DNA from: CAWGOF01 sp963824225
GTDB lineage: Bacteria; Acidobacteriota; Polarisedimenticolia; Polarisedimenticolales; Polarisedimenticolaceae
DNA length: 64,000 nt
Direction: 5' to 3'
Assembly: GCA_963824225.1 (NCBI GenBank)
Contig: CAWGOF010000002.1
Span: 930,001-994,000, forward strand
Shown: positions 19,755 through 28,801 of the stretch, one piece after another
How the letters are laid out: the number at the start of each line of letters is the position of its first letter
Position numbering within the stretch: position 1 is the stretch's first letter
Notes under the pieces: generated by a model
What the model was told of the DNA's origin: nothing
Seen by the model: the letters and a program-made list of their open reading frames with translations, nothing else
The model's database searches: none
Program-made: the position numbers and the translations under genes

Positions 19755-19883
19755 GTCGTGCTTCCTTTTCCTCTTGCGAAGCCGGGGATTCTAGCTCCCG
19801 CCGGACGCGACCGCCCCACCCGGGGGCGCGCCGGGGGCACGCGACGTATCTTGTTCGGAGGGTCCGCCGTCAGGGGTTTTTCC

Positions 19884-20147
19884 ATGGACGCAGCAAGCTG
19901 GGACCGGTTCCGGAGGCGTCTCGACGAGTTCCACGACTGGCCCTGCCCCTACGTGTTCAAGTTCATCGTGCCCAAGGACCAGATCTGCGCCATGTTCCGG
20001 CTGCTCGCCGGGCACGAGTACAGCATCCGCGACTCGAGCCACGGGCGTTACCTGTGCTTCACCGCCCGGATCTGGATGCTGTCGAGCGCCGAGGTCGTCG
20101 CGCTGTACCGGTCGGCCCGCCATATCGAAGGGATGATCGCCCTCTGA
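19884..20147 (+). CDS. DUF493-like small protein
   Basis: An 87-residue protein. FHDWPCPYVFKFIVPKDQ near residue 15 and the following alpha/beta pattern match DUF493 (YbeD) proteins, whose members often begin with FPCxFxIKVIG. DUF493 has an ACT-like fold and no firm function. ATG at 19884 preceded by AGGGG with 8-base spacing. It is divergent from ctaA and is followed 11 bases later by the release-factor-like gene. Confidence 0.75.
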   Translation: MDAASWDRFRRRLDEFHDWPCPYVFKFIVPKDQICAMFRLLAGHEYSIRDSSHGRYLCFTARIWMLSSAEVVALYRSARHIEGMIAL

Positions 20148-20158
20148 CCTCGGCCCCC

Positions 20159-20587
20159 ATGCGGACCCTCGACGTCGCCCCGGGTGTCCGGATCCCGCTC
20201 GAGGAGCTCGAGTGGACCGCGTCGCGCGGCGGCGGTCCCGGCGGGCAGCACGTCAACAAGGTCAGCACGCGCGTCGCGGTGACGCTCGACGTCCTCGGCT
20301 CGCTGTCCCTGCCCGCAGCGGCGAAGGCGCACATCCAGCAGCGCCTCGGCCACCGTCTCACGCGCGACGGCCGCCTCCGAATCACGTGTGGCGTCCACCG
20401 GAGCCAGTCCGCGAATCGGCGCGAGGCGCTCGACCGGCTCGCGACCCTTCTCTCGGACGCGCTCCGCCCGCGCCGGAAGCGGGTCGCCTCTCGAGTTCCC
20501 GGCGCCGAGCGGGAGAGACGGCTCGCCGCCAAGCGCGCCCGCGCGAGAACGAAGCGCGACCGCGGGGCTCCAGGAACCGAGACCTGA
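20159..20587 (+). CDS. arfB: release-factor-like peptidyl-tRNA hydrolase (ArfB/YaeJ type)
   Basis: A 142-residue single-domain protein with GGQ in context GGGPGGQHVNKVSTR (about residues 25-40), the loop that hydrolyses the peptidyl-tRNA ester. The C-terminus is long and rich in lysine and arginine (RRLAAKRARARTKR), which in ArfB inserts in the empty mRNA channel to rescue stalled ribosomes. No codon-recognition domain is present, as expected. ATG at 20159. The stop codon falls inside a 13-base sequence that recurs downstream of the GNAT gene at 44.56 kb. Confidence 0.88.
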   Translation: MRTLDVAPGVRIPLEELEWTASRGGGPGGQHVNKVSTRVAVTLDVLGSLSLPAAAKAHIQQRLGHRLTRDGRLRITCGVHRSQSANRREALDRLATLLSDALRPRRKRVASRVPGAERERRLAAKRARARTKRDRGAPGTET

Positions 20588-20627
20588 CCCCCGTCGTCGA
20601 TGTACACTCGCGCCCCGCGAGGTTTCC

Positions 20628-20903
20628 ATGTCGCGATCCCGCCTCGGTCTCGTGCTCCTGCTCGTCGCCTGCGAGCTCCTGGGCCTGGGCTCGGCGCAGT
20701 GGTTCTTCCGCGTGTTCCAGATCACCGTGCCGGCGGCGGTGATCACGAGCTTCAATCGCTTGTCGGCCCAGGGGATGTTCCTGCTCAACGGCGCAGTTCT
20801 CGGGCTCGTGTTGTTCCTGTGGTGCCTCGGGGTGCTCGCCCTCGCGCCGTTCTTCCGCGCGGCGCGCGGCGCGCCGGGTGCGAACGCCGAGCCGACGCGC
20901 TAG
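20628..20903 (+). CDS. small two-helix membrane protein
   Basis: A 91-residue protein with hydrophobic segments at residues 6-25 and 47-72, and a hydrophilic tail. Start ATG at 20628 preceded by GCGAGG. No family recognised. It converges on the esterase; TAG on this strand and TAG on the other are interleaved in one CTAG at 20900-20903. Confidence 0.65.
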   Translation: MSRSRLGLVLLLVACELLGLGSAQWFFRVFQITVPAAVITSFNRLSAQGMFLLNGAVLGLVLFLWCLGVLALAPFFRAARGAPGANAEPTR

Positions 20904-21967
20904 GAGCCGGTGGGAGCCGGCGTGGGCTCGGGGCGTTTCGGGCGGAAGCCGCGGTCGAAGAACTCGAGCACGCCCGACTCGAACCGCGCCCGCACCCCGC
21001 GCACGTGATCGCCCGGGAACACGTAGAACGCGTGGTCGACCTCGGCCGCGCCGAGCGCCAGGACGAGCGAGCGTGACTCCGGGAGAAGCGGGTCCTGGTC
21101 CCCCACGTCGAGCTCGATCCGCAAACGCTTCAGATCGGCGGCGCGGCGTGGAACGCTGCGCACGAGCGCCGATTGGAGCCAGCGGTCCCACACCGCCTGG
21201 TTCTGCACGAGCTTGCCCTCGACGATCGACCACGGCAGCTCGGCCTGGAACGGCGCTCGGCCGGGCATCGGGCTGAACGCGACGGCCTTCGACCACAGCA
21301 CGCGGGCCAACGGCGACGGGTTGGCGCTCAGGCCGCCCTCGAGCTCGACCGCCGCCCTTGCTGCGTCCTCGCCGAACGGGTTCGGCTCGACGAGGTTCGG
21401 CGCGCTGATCCCCGCGACCGACCCGAACGTGTCCGGGTAGTCCATCGCGATGCGCAGCGCTCCGTAGCCGCCCATCGATTGACCACCGATCGCGCGCGAC
21501 CCGCGCTCGGGGATCGTCCGGTAGGTCGCGTCGACGTGGGCCACGACGTCCCGGGCGACGAAGTCCTCCCACGCGCCGCCGGTCACCGAGTTCACGTACC
21601 AGCTCCCGCCGAGCTTGGTCCGGGCGTCGGGCAGGACGAGGATCATCGGGCCGATCCGTCCGGCCTCGATCGCAGTGCGGAGCGCCACCGACACGTCGAG
21701 CCCCTCGTACCCCTGGCCGAGCCAGCTCTCGGGACCCACACCCCAGGCGTGGAGCAGGTAGACCGCCGGGTAGCGCGCGCTCGGCGCCTCGTCGTACCCC
21801 GGTGGGAGAATGACGGTCACCGATCGGCTCGCGCTCTCGCCGGCGCGGTTCGACACGAGCGACTCGGCGAGGAACGTCGTCCGCACGACCCGCGCGCTGG
21901 CCGCGGGAGCGAGGAGCTGGATCGCGGCGCACGCGGCCGCGGCGACGGCGAAGCGCTTTCGGCTCAT
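20900..21967 (-). CDS. secreted alpha/beta-hydrolase (esterase D-like)
   Basis: A 355-residue exported serine hydrolase. Signal peptide residues 1-25 (ends PAASA). The nucleophile elbow is GGQSMGGYGAL (GxSxG), preceded by PGYDEAPSARYPAVYLLHAWG, typical of the esterase D/FrsA-like and antigen 85-like esterase families (DUF3089-like superfamily unclear). The acidic and histidine members probably lie at ELDVGDQDPL and in FPGDHVRGVRARF. Substrate unknown. The start at 21967 is favoured over longer ones by signal peptide and AAGGGTCGAGAG upstream. It diverges from actC. Confidence 0.82.
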   Translation of the reverse strand: MSRKRFAVAAAACAAIQLLAPAASARVVRTTFLAESLVSNRAGESASRSVTVILPPGYDEAPSARYPAVYLLHAWGVGPESWLGQGYEGLDVSVALRTAIEAGRIGPMILVLPDARTKLGGSWYVNSVTGGAWEDFVARDVVAHVDATYRTIPERGSRAIGGQSMGGYGALRIAMDYPDTFGSVAGISAPNLVEPNPFGEDAARAAVELEGGLSANPSPLARVLWSKAVAFSPMPGRAPFQAELPWSIVEGKLVQNQAVWDRWLQSALVRSVPRRAADLKRLRIELDVGDQDPLLPESRSLVLALGAAEVDHAFYVFPGDHVRGVRARFESGVLEFFDRGFRPKRPEPTPAPTGS

Positions 21968-22034
21968 CTCTCGACCCTTGGCATGATTGCACAGTTGACC
22001 CGTGCCGAGCCGCGCTGTTAGTCTTGGCGGCCCC

Positions 22035-23477
22035 ATGGCCTCTACCGAGGAAACTCCCGACCTCGATCCGGTACGGGGCAGGGCGCCGCTGATCCTCGGC
22101 GGCCACGACTTCCCGTCGATCACGCGCGCCGTCTGCGATCCGCTCGAGCAACCGACGCCGCTCGGCTGGTGGTTGTTCTTCCTGCCGTCGCTCGGCCTGC
22201 TGAGCCTCCTCGGCCTGGCCACGGGCTGGCTGTTCTGGGAGGGGATCGGGATCTGGGGCTTGAACAACCCGGTCGGCTGGGCGTTCGACATCACCAACTT
22301 CGTGTTCTGGGTCGGCATCGGCCACGCCGGCACGCTGATCTCGGCGATCCTGTTCCTGTTCCGCCAGAAGTGGCGCACGTCGATCAACCGCTCGGCCGAG
22401 GCGATGACGATCTTCGCCGTCATGTGCGCGCTGATCTTCCCCGGCATCCACGTCGGCCGGATCTGGGTCGCGTACTGGATGCTGCCCGATGCCGAACCAG
22501 ATGAGCATGTGGCCGAACTTCCGCAGCCCGCTCCTGTGGGACGTGTTCGCGGTCAGCACCTACGGCACGGTGTCCGCTGCTGTTCTGGTACGTCGGCCTG
22601 ATTCCCGACCTGGCCACGGTGCGCGACCGCGCGCGCACGCTCCTGCGCCGACGGATCTTCGGCGCCCTGGCGCTCGGCTGGCGCGGCTCGAACCGCCACT
22701 GGCAGCACTACGAGACGCGCCTACCTGATCCTCGCCGGTCTGGCGACGCCGCTCGTGCTGTCGGTGCACTCGATCGTGTCGATGGACTTCGCCGTGTCGC
22801 AGCTCCCGGGCTGGCACACGACGATCTTCCCGCCGTACTTCGTCGCCGGCGCGATCTTCTCCGGCTTCGCCATGGTGCTGACGCTGATGGTCATCACGCG
22901 CAAGGCGTTCGGCCTGGAGAACCTGATCACGATCCGGCACATCGACAACATGGCCAAGATCATGCTCGTCACCGGCAGCATGGTCGGCTACGCCTACGGC
23001 ATGGAGTTCTTCATCGCCTGGTACAGCGGCAACCCGTACGAAGCGGTTCGCGTTCCTGAACCGCGCGTTCGGGCCATACGCCTGGGCGTACTGGATCATG
23101 GTGTCGTGCAACGTCATCCTGCCGCAGATCTTCTGGTGCAAGAAGGCCCGCACGAACCTGGCGATGCTGTTCGTCATGTCGATCTTCGTCAACGTCGGCA
23201 TGTGGTTCGAGCGGTTCGTGATCATCGTCACGTCGCTGCACCGCGACTTCCTGCCGTCGAGCTGGGACATGTACACGCCGACGATCTGGGACGTTCCTCG
23301 CGCTCCTCGGCAGCTTCGGCCTGTTCTTCACCATGTTCTGCCTGTTCGTCGCGGTTCCTGCCGATCGTGGCCACGGCCGAGGTCAAGGGCGTGCTGCCCG
23401 AGGCCGACCCGCACCACGGCGAGGAGCACGTGGTGCTCGACGTCTCGAAGTCCCCGGTGCGCGAGGCGACCACGTGA
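22035..23477 (+). pseudogene. actC: ACIII membrane subunit ActC, frame broken by six +1 insertions
   Basis: ActC is the NrfD/PsrC-like quinone-binding membrane subunit of alternative complex III, with about ten helices. The amino acids can be followed all along the 1443 bases: WLFFLPSLGLLSLLGLATGW early, AYWMLP, FRSPLLWDVFAVSTYGTV, GLIPDLATVRDRAR, VLSVHSIVSMDFAVSQLPGWH, and the terminus PVREATT. But the frame moves +1 at six places: near 22488 (CCC-G-ATG), 22573-22576 (TCCG), 22715-22721 (ACGCGCC), 23040-23043 (GAAG), 23293 (GAC-G-TTC) and 23351-23354 (GCGG). Removing one base at each gives a 478-residue protein of normal length with no stop. Six shifts bring the frame back to the first. It may be a pseudogene, a local assembly fault or, less likely, programmed shifting. 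ActD overlaps its stop. Confidence 0.85.
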
Positions 23478-24082
23478 CCCCGCCGCTGCGGCGCCCGCCG
23501 CTGCGGCGCCTGCCGCTGCGGCGCCTGCCGCTCCTCCCCGAGCTGCCCCCGGGCCCGTACTACGGCGCGCTCGCGCGGTTTGCCGGTCCGCGCGAGCTGG
23601 TCCACGCGTGCGAGCGGATCCGCGACCTGGGCTTCACGCGGTGGGACGCGCACAGCCCGTTCCCGGTCCACGGCCTCGACCGGGCGATGGGTCTGCGCGA
23701 CTCGCGGCTGCCATGGATCGTGCTCGTGCTCGGGTTGAGCGGCGCCGCCGGAGCGATGCTGCTCCAGTGGTGGGTCCACACCCAGGCGTACCCGCTCGTG
23801 ATCTCGGGCAAGCCACTGTTCTCGTGGCCGGCGTTCGTCCCGGTGACGTTCGAGGTCGGCGTGCTGTTCGGCGCTCTCGGCGCGGTGTTCGGGATGTTCG
23901 GCCTCAACCGGCTGCCGATGCACCACCACCCGCTGTTCGCCTCCCGGACGTTCGAGCGCGTGACGGACGACGGGTTCTTCGTGTCGATCGAGTCGTGGGA
24001 TCCGAAGTTCGACGCCCAGGCGACGGTCCGGACGCTCGAGGACCTCGGCGCGCTCGACGTCGAGCTGCTCGCGTCGTCATGA
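23474..24082 (+). CDS. actD: ACIII subunit ActD (DUF3341)
   Basis: A 202-residue membrane protein: RELVHACERIRDLGFTRWDAHSPFPVHGLD near the N-terminus and GLRDSRLPWIVLVLGLSG starting the first of two helices are the DUF3341 hallmarks; QWWVHTQAYP follows and the C-terminus has ESWDPKFD. ActD sits in ACIII as a membrane anchor. The GTG start is in a GTGA overlap with the actC stop, so translation is likely coupled. Residues 2-20 show an odd repeated PLRRxPLRRLPLRRL stretch encoded by three copies of a 15-bp unit; the start may actually be later. Confidence 0.85.
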   Translation: MTPPLRRPPLRRLPLRRLPLLPELPPGPYYGALARFAGPRELVHACERIRDLGFTRWDAHSPFPVHGLDRAMGLRDSRLPWIVLVLGLSGAAGAMLLQWWVHTQAYPLVISGKPLFSWPAFVPVTFEVGVLFGALGAVFGMFGLNRLPMHHHPLFASRTFERVTDDGFFVSIESWDPKFDAQATVRTLEDLGALDVELLASS

Positions 24083-24089
24083 GGCGACC

Positions 24090-25292
24090 GTGATCGTCCC
24101 CCGCGCCCTCGAGACCGCCCGGGTCACCGTGCCCGAAGGCAGCGCGCTGCGGCGCATGCCGCTCGTGGCGCTGGCCGTCGGCGCGCTCGCGACCCTGGCC
24201 TCGTTCGCCCTCGGCGGCTCGGGCCGCCAGCTGTGGTTCTCGTGGCTCGTCGCGTTCGTGTTCTGCCTGACGCTGGCGCTCGGCGCACTGTTCTTCGTGC
24301 TCGTGCACTTCGCGACGAAGGCCGGGTGGGGCGTCGCCGTACGGCGCCTGGCCGAGGGCGTCGCCGGAACGCTGCCCGTGCTGGCCGTCCTGTTCGTCCC
24401 GGTGCTCCTCGGGCTGCACGAGCTGTACCACTGGAGCGACCCGCAAGCGGTGGCCCACGATCCGCTGCTCGCGGCCAAGGCGCCGTACCTGGCGCGCGGG
24501 TTCTTCGTGCTCCGTGCGGCCCTGTACTTCGCGGTCTGGAGCGTCCTCGCGGTCGTGTACCTGCGCGGCTCCCGGCGCCAGGACGACACGGGCGACGAGC
24601 GGATCACCCGGCGCCTGACCGCGCTTGCCGGGCCCGCGCTGATCGTGTTCGCGCTGTCGGTCAGCTTCGCCGCGATCGACTGGATCATGTCGCTCGAGCC
24701 GCACTGGTACTCGACCGTGTTCGGGGTATACGTGTTCGCCGGCTGCGTCGTGTCGTTCTTCTCGCTGCTGGTCGTGGTCTCGGCGGCCCTCGGCCGAGCC
24801 GGCGTGCTGCGCGGCGTGATCACGGCCGAGCACTACCACGACGTGGGCAAGCTGATGTTCACGTTCATCGTGTTCTGGGCGTACATCGCGTTCGCCCAGT
24901 TCTTCCTGATCTGGTACGGCAACATCCCCGAGGAGACGGTGTGGTACCTGCGGCGCATCGACTCGGGGTGGCTCCCGGTCACGCTGCTCCTCGCGATCGG
25001 GCACTTCGTCGTCCCGTTCCTGTACCTGATGCCCCGGACGATCAAGCGCCGCACACCGCTGCTCGTCGCCGGCGCGGTGTGGGTGCTGTTCGTTCACCTG
25101 GTGGACATGTACTGGCTGGTCATGCCCACGCTGCACGAGAATGGGCCCCGGTTCACCGTGCTCGACCTGACGACGTTCCTCGCCGTTTTCGGGCTGTTCG
25201 CCGGCGCCGCGGGCTGGCTCCTGACGCGCCGGCCGCTCGTCCCGCTGCAGGACCCGCGCCTGCCCGAGTCGGTGGCGTTCGAGAACTTCTGA
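24090..25292 (+). CDS. actF: ACIII membrane subunit ActF (quinol:cytochrome c oxidoreductase)
   Basis: A 400-residue polytopic protein with about ten hydrophobic helices. FFVLVHFATKAGWGVAVRRLAEG and LHELYHWSD near the first third, DWIMSLEPHWYST in the middle, and KLMFTFIVFWAYIAFAQFFLIWYGNIPEETVW later are typical of the NrfD-like second membrane subunit of ACIII. With ActC it forms the quinol-oxidising part. It follows actD by 7 bases and has a GTG start after GAGGCGACC. Unlike actC the frame is intact. Confidence 0.88.
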   Translation: MIVPRALETARVTVPEGSALRRMPLVALAVGALATLASFALGGSGRQLWFSWLVAFVFCLTLALGALFFVLVHFATKAGWGVAVRRLAEGVAGTLPVLAVLFVPVLLGLHELYHWSDPQAVAHDPLLAAKAPYLARGFFVLRAALYFAVWSVLAVVYLRGSRRQDDTGDERITRRLTALAGPALIVFALSVSFAAIDWIMSLEPHWYSTVFGVYVFAGCVVSFFSLLVVVSAALGRAGVLRGVITAEHYHDVGKLMFTFIVFWAYIAFAQFFLIWYGNIPEETVWYLRRIDSGWLPVTLLLAIGHFVVPFLYLMPRTIKRRTPLLVAGAVWVLFVHLVDMYWLVMPTLHENGPRFTVLDLTTFLAVFGLFAGAAGWLLTRRPLVPLQDPRLPESVAFENF

Positions 25293-25389
25293 GCCGGGTC
25301 GTCCCCCTGACCCCGGCCGACCGATCCTGTATCTTGTTTCCCACGGCGGGCCTCTGATAGTCTCCCCCGCTGACCCATAGGAGGCGTCC

Positions 25390-26103
25390 ATGCGCAGTCG
25401 GATCCGTCCCGTTCTCTGCTCGGCTCTGGCGGTGGTCCTGGCCGGCATGGCCAGCGCGGCCACGCTGAGCGGCACGATCAAGTTCGAGGGCACGGCCCCG
25501 GCGCTCAAGCCCGTCGCCATGGACGCCGACCCGAACTGCATGCGCAAGCACTCGGCCGCCGTGGCCAACGAGATGCTCGTCCTCGGCTCGGGCAACACGG
25601 TGGCCAACGTCCTGGTGCGGGTCAAGAGCGGGCTGCCGGCCGGCAAGACCTACCCCGCGCCGGCGACCCCGGCCGTGATCGACCAGCAAGGCTGCCAGTA
25701 CAAGCCGCACGTGCTGGGGATGATGGTCGGCCAGAAGCTCAAAGTGAAGAACTCCGACGGCCTGCTGCACAACGTCCACGCGCTGCCCAAGACGAACACC
25801 GAGTTCAACCGGGCGATGCCGGCGACGATGACCGAGTTCGAGCACACGTTCGACAAGGCCGAGGACGTGTTCCGCGTCAAGTGCGACGTCCATCCGTGGA
25901 TGGGCAGCTGGGTCTCCGTGATGACCCACCCGTTCTTCAGCGTCACGAGCACCGCCGGGACGTTCAAGATCGACAACCTCCCCGCGGGCACGTACCAGAT
26001 CGAGGCGTGGCACGAGAAGCTCCCGGCCAAGACGGTGTCGGTCACCGTGACGGCCGACGAGAAGAAGACGGTCGACTTCACGATGGCCGCGCCGGCGAAG
26101 TAA
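25390..26103 (+). CDS. secreted cupredoxin-like protein heading the oxidase operon
   Basis: A 237-residue exported protein. Signal peptide residues 1-23. Residues 25-175 resemble plastocyanin-like cupredoxins, with possible copper ligands in LLHNVHALP (His127/His130), and Cys165, His168 and Met171 in KCDVHPWM. The last 55 residues have the GTFKIDNLPAGTYQIEAWHEK pattern of carboxypeptidase regulatory-like (beta-sandwich) domains. It starts after AGGAGG and is 21 bases before the oxidase subunit I gene. Role as an electron carrier between ACIII and the oxidase is inferred from position; similar proteins in oxidase operons elsewhere are not well studied. Confidence 0.75.
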   Translation: MRSRIRPVLCSALAVVLAGMASAATLSGTIKFEGTAPALKPVAMDADPNCMRKHSAAVANEMLVLGSGNTVANVLVRVKSGLPAGKTYPAPATPAVIDQQGCQYKPHVLGMMVGQKLKVKNSDGLLHNVHALPKTNTEFNRAMPATMTEFEHTFDKAEDVFRVKCDVHPWMGSWVSVMTHPFFSVTSTAGTFKIDNLPAGTYQIEAWHEKLPAKTVSVTVTADEKKTVDFTMAAPAK

Positions 26104-26124
26104 GCCGGACCGAGGAGACGCGGG

Positions 26125-27879
26125 ATGGAGACACTGCACGAGCGGGCCCACGCCGCCGAGCATCACGCAGAGCAGTCGTTCTGGTGGAAGTACGTCTTCT
26201 CCACCGACCACAAGGTCATCGGCGTCCAGTACACCGTGACCGGTCTGGTGTTCCTGTTCTTCGGCTTCTGCCTGATGATGATCGCGCGCTGGCAGCTCGC
26301 GTATCCGGGCGTCGCCGTCCCGCTCCTGGGCAACCTGTTCGGCGAGATCCGCGCGCCGGGCGGAGCGATCGCTCCCGATTTCTACAACCAGCTCGGGGCG
26401 ATGCACGGCACGATCATGGTGTTCATGGGCGTCGTGCCGCTCGCCGTCGGCGGGTTCGGCAACTTCGTCCTGCCGCTGCAGATCGGCGCCCCCGACATGG
26501 CGTTCCCGCGCATCAACATGGCGAGCTACTGGAGCTACGTGCTCGGCGGCATCATCATGCTGGTCAGCTTCTTCCTCCCCGGCGGCGCCGCACAGTCAGG
26601 CTGGACCTCCTACGCCCCGCTGTCCAACATCGCGCCGATGGGTCAGACGGCGTGGCTCCTGGGCATGGTGTTCCTGATCACGTCGTCGCTCCTCGGCTCG
26701 ATCAACTTCATCGTCACGACGATCCAGCTGCGGGCCAAGGGCCTGACGTTCATGCGCCTGCCGTTCTTCTGCTGGGCCCAGTTCGTCACGGCGTTCCTGC
26801 TGCTCCTGGCGTTCCCGCCGCTCGAGGCCGCGGCGGTGCTGCAGCTGATGGATCGGCTGGCCGACACGAGCTTCTTCCTGCCCACGGGGCTCGTGGTCTC
26901 GGGCCAGGTGCTCGAGGTCTCGGGCGGCGGCAGCCCGCTCCTGTGGCAGCACCTGTTCTGGTTCCTCGCGCACCCCGAGGTGTACGTCCTGATCCTCCCG
27001 GCGATGGGCATCGTCGCCGAGGTCGTGGCCAACAACACGCGCAAGCCGCTGTGGGGCTACCGGACGCTCGTGTACTCGCTGGTGTTCCTCGGGTTCATGT
27101 CGTTCATCGTGTGGGCGCACCACATGTTCCTGACCGGCATGGGCACGACGATGGCGTCGTTCTTCCAGACCACGACGATGATCATCTCGATCCCGTCGGT
27201 CGCGATCCTCAGCGCGCTGATCCTGTCGCTGTGGGGCGGGGCGATACGGTTCAACACCGCGATGCTGTTCGCGCTCGCGTTCCTGCCGATGTTCGGCATC
27301 GGCGGCCTGACCGGCCTGCCGCTCGGGCTGAGCTCGCCCGACGTGTTCCTGCACGACACGTTGTACGTCATCGGACACTTCCACTACGTGGTCGCGCCGG
27401 GGACGATCTTCGCCCTGTTCGCTGGCGTGTACTACTGGTTCCCCAAGGTCACCGGGCGGCGGATGAACGAGACGCTGGGCAAGCTGCACTTCTGGCCGTC
27501 GCTCGTGTTCATCAACCTGATCTTCATGCCGATGATGATCCAGGGCATGGCCGGCGTGTCGCGGCGCCTGGCCGACGGGGGCGAGACCTACGACTTCTCG
27601 GATCCGGTGATGGGCTTGAACAAGGTGATGTCGCACGCGGCGTACGGCCTGGCCCTGGCGCAGATCCCGTTCTTCATCAACTTCTTCCGCAGCATCCGCC
27701 ACGGCGAGAAGGTCGGCGCGAACCCGTGGAACGCGACGACGCTCGAGTGGCAGGCTCCGTCGCCGCCACCGCACGGGAACTTCACCGAGCCGCTCGTCGT
27801 GCACCGCGGACCGTACGAGTACAGCGTCCCCGGCGCCCCGCGCGACTTCTGCCCGCAGAACCAGCCCGTGGGAGCGTGA
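26125..27879 (+). CDS. ctaD: cytochrome c oxidase subunit I
   Basis: The catalytic subunit of an aa3-type oxidase, 584 residues, twelve helices expected. Heme and copper ligands are in place: LGAMHGTIM (low-spin heme), HPEVY (Cu-B histidine with the cross-linked tyrosine and the proton-path glutamate), WAHHMF (two Cu-B histidines) and HFHYVVAPG (both hemes). The glutamate in HPEVY and its start, WWKYVFSTDHKVIG, fit the A1 class of heme-copper oxidases. SD GAGGAGA at ATG 26125. Followed by subunits III and IV. Confidence 0.95.
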   Translation: METLHERAHAAEHHAEQSFWWKYVFSTDHKVIGVQYTVTGLVFLFFGFCLMMIARWQLAYPGVAVPLLGNLFGEIRAPGGAIAPDFYNQLGAMHGTIMVFMGVVPLAVGGFGNFVLPLQIGAPDMAFPRINMASYWSYVLGGIIMLVSFFLPGGAAQSGWTSYAPLSNIAPMGQTAWLLGMVFLITSSLLGSINFIVTTIQLRAKGLTFMRLPFFCWAQFVTAFLLLLAFPPLEAAAVLQLMDRLADTSFFLPTGLVVSGQVLEVSGGGSPLLWQHLFWFLAHPEVYVLILPAMGIVAEVVANNTRKPLWGYRTLVYSLVFLGFMSFIVWAHHMFLTGMGTTMASFFQTTTMIISIPSVAILSALILSLWGGAIRFNTAMLFALAFLPMFGIGGLTGLPLGLSSPDVFLHDTLYVIGHFHYVVAPGTIFALFAGVYYWFPKVTGRRMNETLGKLHFWPSLVFINLIFMPMMIQGMAGVSRRLADGGETYDFSDPVMGLNKVMSHAAYGLALAQIPFFINFFRSIRHGEKVGANPWNATTLEWQAPSPPPHGNFTEPLVVHRGPYEYSVPGAPRDFCPQNQPVGA

Positions 27880-27886
27880 GGCGGAC

Positions 27887-28477
27887 ATGGAGATCCCGTA
27901 CACCGTCGAAGCGCGCCCCGATACGGGGCTGACGAGCGGCAAGATCGGCATCTGGCTGTTCCTCGCCTCCGAGGTCATGCTGTTCGGCGCCCTGTTCGCG
28001 ACGTACATCATGCTGCGCGTCGGGGCCCACGAGTGGCCCAAGGGCGCCGAGATCCTCAACGTCCCGCTGGCGACGCTGAACACGGTCGTGCTCATCACGT
28101 CGTCGGTCACGATGGTCATGGCCTGGGCCTCGCTGATGCGCCGGAACCTGGCCAAGGCCCGGATGTTCCTCTGGGTCACCGTGGCCCTCGGCGGCGCGTT
28201 CATGGTCATCAAGGCCATCGAGTACAACGCCAAGTTCGAGCACCACCTGTACCCGAGCACGAACACATTTCTCGCGATCTACTTCACGCTCACCGGGCTC
28301 CACGCGTTCCACGTGCTCGGCGGGATGGTGATCAACGCGTACTTCGCCGGTCCGGGCTCGAAGCTGTGGCACAAGAATCCACAGTGGCTGACGAACCGCG
28401 TCGAGCACGCGGGGCTGTTCTGGCACTTCGTCGACCTGGTGTGGATCTTCCTGTTCCCCGTCCTGTACCTGCTGTAG
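27887..28477 (+). CDS. ctaE: cytochrome c oxidase subunit III
   Basis: A 196-residue protein with five hydrophobic helices: KIGIWLFLASEVMLFGALFATYI opens, then TSSVTMVMAWASLMRR, FMVIKAIEYNAKFEHH, FLAIYFTLTGLHAFHVLGGM, and WHFVDLVWIFLFPVLYLL at the end. These are the short subunit III landmarks. It follows subunit I by seven bases and stabilises the oxidase core. Confidence 0.92.
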   Translation: MEIPYTVEARPDTGLTSGKIGIWLFLASEVMLFGALFATYIMLRVGAHEWPKGAEILNVPLATLNTVVLITSSVTMVMAWASLMRRNLAKARMFLWVTVALGGAFMVIKAIEYNAKFEHHLYPSTNTFLAIYFTLTGLHAFHVLGGMVINAYFAGPGSKLWHKNPQWLTNRVEHAGLFWHFVDLVWIFLFPVLYLL

Positions 28478-28485
28478 GAGACGCC

Positions 28486-28791
28486 ATGGAGCACGGGCAC
28501 GCCGCGGACATCGACCGCCACGTTCGAACCTACGTGATGGTGTTCGTGGCGCTGATGGTCCTGACGCTCGTCACCGTCGGGATCTACTACCTGCACCTGC
28601 CGACGGCCGGGGCGATCGCCCTGGCGCTGATCGTCGCCACGGTCAAGGGCACGCTCGTCGCGTGCTTCTTCATGCACCTGATCTCCGAGCGCAAGCTGGT
28701 CTACGCCGTGCTGATCATGACCGTCGGGCTGTTCTTCGTGCTCCTGTTCATCCCGCTGATCACGTCGCTCCTCGACCAGGCGCACGTGTAG
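28486..28791 (+). CDS. ctaF: cytochrome c oxidase subunit IV, prokaryotic type
   Basis: A 101-residue protein with three helices. RTYVMVFVALMVLTLVTV, IVATVKGTLVACFFMHL and the terminal LFFVLLFIPL are characteristic of the small bacterial subunit IV. ATG after GTAGGAGACGCC, eight bases from subunit III. Confidence 0.88.
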   Translation: MEHGHAADIDRHVRTYVMVFVALMVLTLVTVGIYYLHLPTAGAIALALIVATVKGTLVACFFMHLISERKLVYAVLIMTVGLFFVLLFIPLITSLLDQAHV

Positions 28792-28801
28792 GGCTCGAGC
28801 C

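Noticed and set aside
21995..22021. TTGACC...TGTTAG as promoter for the actC operon
   Set aside because: The spacing is 15 bases and the -10 match is poor; not enough to list.
22489..23334. Separate small genes made from the pieces of actC
   Set aside because: Each piece continues the same ActC homology; treating them as separate proteins would miss the frameshifts.
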